5,923 nucleotides of DNA from the NCBI GenBank assembly GCA_910588105.1, contig CAJUQD010000095.1:1-5923 (forward strand). The letters are read 5' to 3'. This stretch comes from an uncultured Oscillospiraceae bacterium (GTDB lineage Bacteria > Bacillota > Clostridia > Oscillospirales > Oscillospiraceae). Numbering within the stretch: position 1 is the first letter of the stretch; every line of letters begins with the position of its first letter. A model generated the notes under the pieces. That model saw nothing but the letters and a program-made list of their open reading frames with translations, was not told the origin of the DNA and did not search any database. Below, piece after piece: positions 5,213 to 5,923 of this stretch. The position numbers and the translations under genes are program-made.

Positions 5213-5559
5213 TTGCCCGTTTCGGCGTCCAGCCCATACAGCGCCAGCAGCTCGTCCCCTGGGCTGTACCATATCGTGCGGTCCCGCCTGTCCTGGTTGT
5301 AGTTCCCGGTGACAAGGCCCCCCTGCTCCCGGCAGCTGTCTGCGATGCGCCGGATCTGCTTGGCGCTCCACCAGGGAAAGATGTCCTCGAACGCCTTAAT
5401 GGTGTTGTACGTCCACCAGCGCCCATCCCGGAAGTTTCGGTCGTTTGCCCGGTTGGTGCGGTACCAGAACATGAGCGAATGCAGAAACACCGCCTCCTCA
5501 AACCCGTACCGCGCCGCCACATGGGCATACCCGTTGATCTGCGTCAATGCCGCCGCCAT
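5158..5559 (-). CDS. Phage-type replication initiator, N-terminal part (frame broken at iterons)
   Basis: A 133-residue product from the ATG at 5559, preceded by AAGGGGG (5567-5573); an in-frame GTG at 5610 lacks such a site. Residues about 15-110 form a winged-helix DNA-binding domain typical of phage replisome organizer/initiator proteins: FRDGRWWTYNTIKAFEDIFP, then WWSAKQIRRIADSCREQGGL. A linker (from about 111) reads AETGKCNRPNRQVRMPKRAN and meets TAA at 5158. The missing C-terminal domain is encoded immediately downstream in the -1 frame (4742-5182). The break falls inside three 22-bp iterons. The fragment might still bind DNA but should not recruit helicase. It is the first large gene of the leftward replication operon. 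Confidence 0.75.
   Translation of the reverse strand: MAAALTQINGYAHVAARYGFEEAVFLHSLMFWYRTNRANDRNFRDGRWWTYNTIKAFEDIFPWWSAKQIRRIADSCREQGGLVTGNYNQDRRDRTIWYSPGDELLALYGLDAETGKCNRPNRQVRMPKRANVI
5161..5226. repeat. Three 22-bp iterons inside the initiator gene: candidate replication origin
   Basis: Core sequences on the minus strand are GCCGAAACGGGCA (5226-5214), GCCCGAACAGGCA (5204-5192) and GCCCAAACGGGCA (5182-5170), spaced exactly 22 bp, about two helical turns. The first and third units agree at 19 of 22 positions. The array abuts a short AT-rich run (TTCCTTATATTACATTT, 5154-5170). Lambda-type phages keep their initiator-binding iterons inside the initiator gene, so an origin role is a fair inference. 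Since 22 leaves a remainder of 1 when divided by 3, each unit is read in a different frame (AETGK, PNRQ, PKRA). Confidence 0.65.
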
Positions 5560-5571
5560 CCAAACACCCCC

Positions 5572-5600
5572 TTGCAATCCTTGTCGCTTTGTGGTATACT
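5572..5600 (+). promoter_or_regulatory. Rightward extended -10 promoter for a putative antisense RNA
   Basis: TTGCAA (5572-5577), a 17-nt spacer and TATACT (5595-5600) lie on the plus strand, with TGG immediately before the -10 giving an extended -10 (TGn). It points away from the initiator gene. No plus-strand gene follows, only a hairpin and a terminator. Confidence 0.55.
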
Positions 5601-5606
5601 GTTTTC

Positions 5607-5681
5607 GCACCCCATGGTAAGCACCCCGCTTACCTGCCCCCTGCGGGACCCCTATCCCGCCGGGGGCGTTTTATTTGTTTT
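5607..5681 (+). ncRNA. Putative antisense (countertranscribed) RNA against the initiator leader
   Basis: A predicted RNA of about 70-75 nt starts near 5607 and ends in the T-rich tract of the terminator. It would hold a 7-bp hairpin, GGTAAGC/GCTTACC (5616-5634) with an ACCCC loop, then the GC-rich terminator stem. It is complementary to the initiator's 5' leader, 48-122 nt upstream of the start codon. Its CACCCC at 5608-5613 and 5622-5627 could also pair with the GGGGTG in the initiator's ribosome site. Small antisense RNAs of this layout limit initiator synthesis in many Gram-positive plasmids. No ORF of note lies in it. Expression is unproven. Confidence 0.45.
5636..5681 (+). terminator. 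Rho-independent terminator (plus strand)
   Basis: A 13-position stem with one mismatch (GCCCCCTGCGGGA against TCCCGCCGGGGGC, 5636-5648 with 5655-5667) has a 6-nt loop, followed by GTTTTATTTGTTTT. The T-tract follows only on the plus strand, so it should stop rightward transcripts; on the minus strand the hairpin can fold in the initiator leader but has no U-tract after it. Confidence 0.75.
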
Positions 5682-5698
5682 CTTCATTGCTGCACATC

Positions 5699-5884
5699 CT
5701 ACCAGAACCCCTGCTCGATCATAGCGGCAGTGGCAATTTCCTGAATCTGCCTGCGCCGGGCGGCCTGCGCCTCCAGCGATGCCTCTGGACCGGCCCGGGT
5801 ATAGCACAGCGACCGCCCCAGCGTGCTCTCAAAGATGGTTACATCAACCACCTGCACGATCTCGCCATTCAGAAGCTGTACCAA
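5699..5884 (-). CDS. Small protein of unknown function upstream of the initiator
   Basis: A 61-residue frame whose product reads VQLLNGEIVQVVDVTIFEST, then LGRSLCYTRAGPEASLEAQA and ARRRQIQEIATAAMIEQGFW. The composition looks like a real small protein: a beta-rich N-terminal half and a charged helix ending in EQGFW. I do not recognise a family with confidence. The TTG at 5884 lacks a clear ribosome site and the frame is open to the window edge, so the start is uncertain and the gene may extend outside. It ends 140 nt before the initiator start on the same strand, with the putative antisense RNA between them. Confidence 0.5.
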   Translation of the reverse strand: MVQLLNGEIVQVVDVTIFESTLGRSLCYTRAGPEASLEAQAARRRQIQEIATAAMIEQGFW

Positions 5885-5899
5885 TAGATAAAAAGGTGC

Positions 5900-5916
5900 T
5901 ATAATGAGGGTATGAT
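5900..5916 (+). promoter_or_regulatory. Possible rightward -10 elements at the window edge
   Basis: TATAAT (5900-5905) and TATGAT (5911-5916) lie on the plus strand next to the right edge. The -35 at 17-nt spacing (TGTACC) is poor. They may drive a gene beyond the window. Confidence 0.25.
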
Positions 5917-5923
5917 ACAGAAA

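Noticed and set aside
5161..5226. CRISPR array
   Set aside because: The units are contiguous 22-bp degenerate repeats inside a coding frame without unique spacers of CRISPR length, and no cas gene is present.
5158..5230. Programmed -1 ribosomal frameshift joining the two initiator parts
   Set aside because: CCCAAAC occurs in the last repeat but is not in the phase needed for tandem slippage in the N-terminal frame, and no clear downstream pseudoknot is visible. Loss of one 22-bp repeat explains the frame change more simply.

Overview
The window looks like a rearranged, damaged piece of a temperate phage or related integrative element from a Gram-positive host. The most likely source is a gut Clostridia/Oscillospiraceae-type bacterium. 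That is inferred from strong GGAGG-type ribosome binding sites, Firmicutes-type protein families and a GC-rich replication module; nothing in the window fixes the species.

Left part (1-1747): an integration and immunity module on fairly AT-rich DNA. It holds a tyrosine recombinase (25-972, minus) that stops before its catalytic HxxR and tyrosine motifs. Next comes a Cro/CI-type repressor (1056-1418, minus, TTG start), then a divergent control region with two near-consensus promoters. A plus-strand excisionase-like helix-turn-helix gene starts at 1670 but is cut after 26 codons.

Junction (about 1739-1750): the excisionase frame runs head-on into the 3' end of an oppositely oriented, GC-rich replication operon. 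Two blocks that would normally be collinear appear to have been joined by inversion or deletion, or by misassembly.

Right part (about 1748-5923): an operon read leftwards on the minus strand. In transcription order it holds a small unknown protein (5699-5884), a replication initiator in two frames (5559 to 4742), a DnaB-type helicase (4711 to 3317), a DUF3102 coiled-coil protein with an in-frame TAG (3279 to 2326, tail to 2206), a short PcfK/AcrIIA9-like fragment (2209 to 2030), a zinc-ribbon miniprotein (2014 to 1868) and a small unknown protein cut by the junction (1871 onward). The last genes are linked by ATGA overlaps, so they are probably translationally coupled. The initiator would bind the origin and load the helicase.

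The most striking signal is inside the initiator gene. Three iteron-like 22-bp units (5161-5226) lie in the linker between the initiator's two domains, a candidate origin placed as in lambda O. Because 22 is not a multiple of three, each unit is read in a different frame. The initiator is broken exactly there, and one extra 22-bp unit would restore one 279-residue frame. The break is therefore best explained by loss of one iteron, and iteron number sets whether the initiator is full length. A second signal is a likely antisense RNA: a plus-strand promoter, short hairpin and strong terminator (5572-5681) lie opposite the initiator leader, the layout of plasmid copy-number control RNAs.

Taken together, the truncated integrase and excisionase, the initiator frame break and the nonsense codon suggest a cryptic or decaying element, unless some of these are assembly errors.
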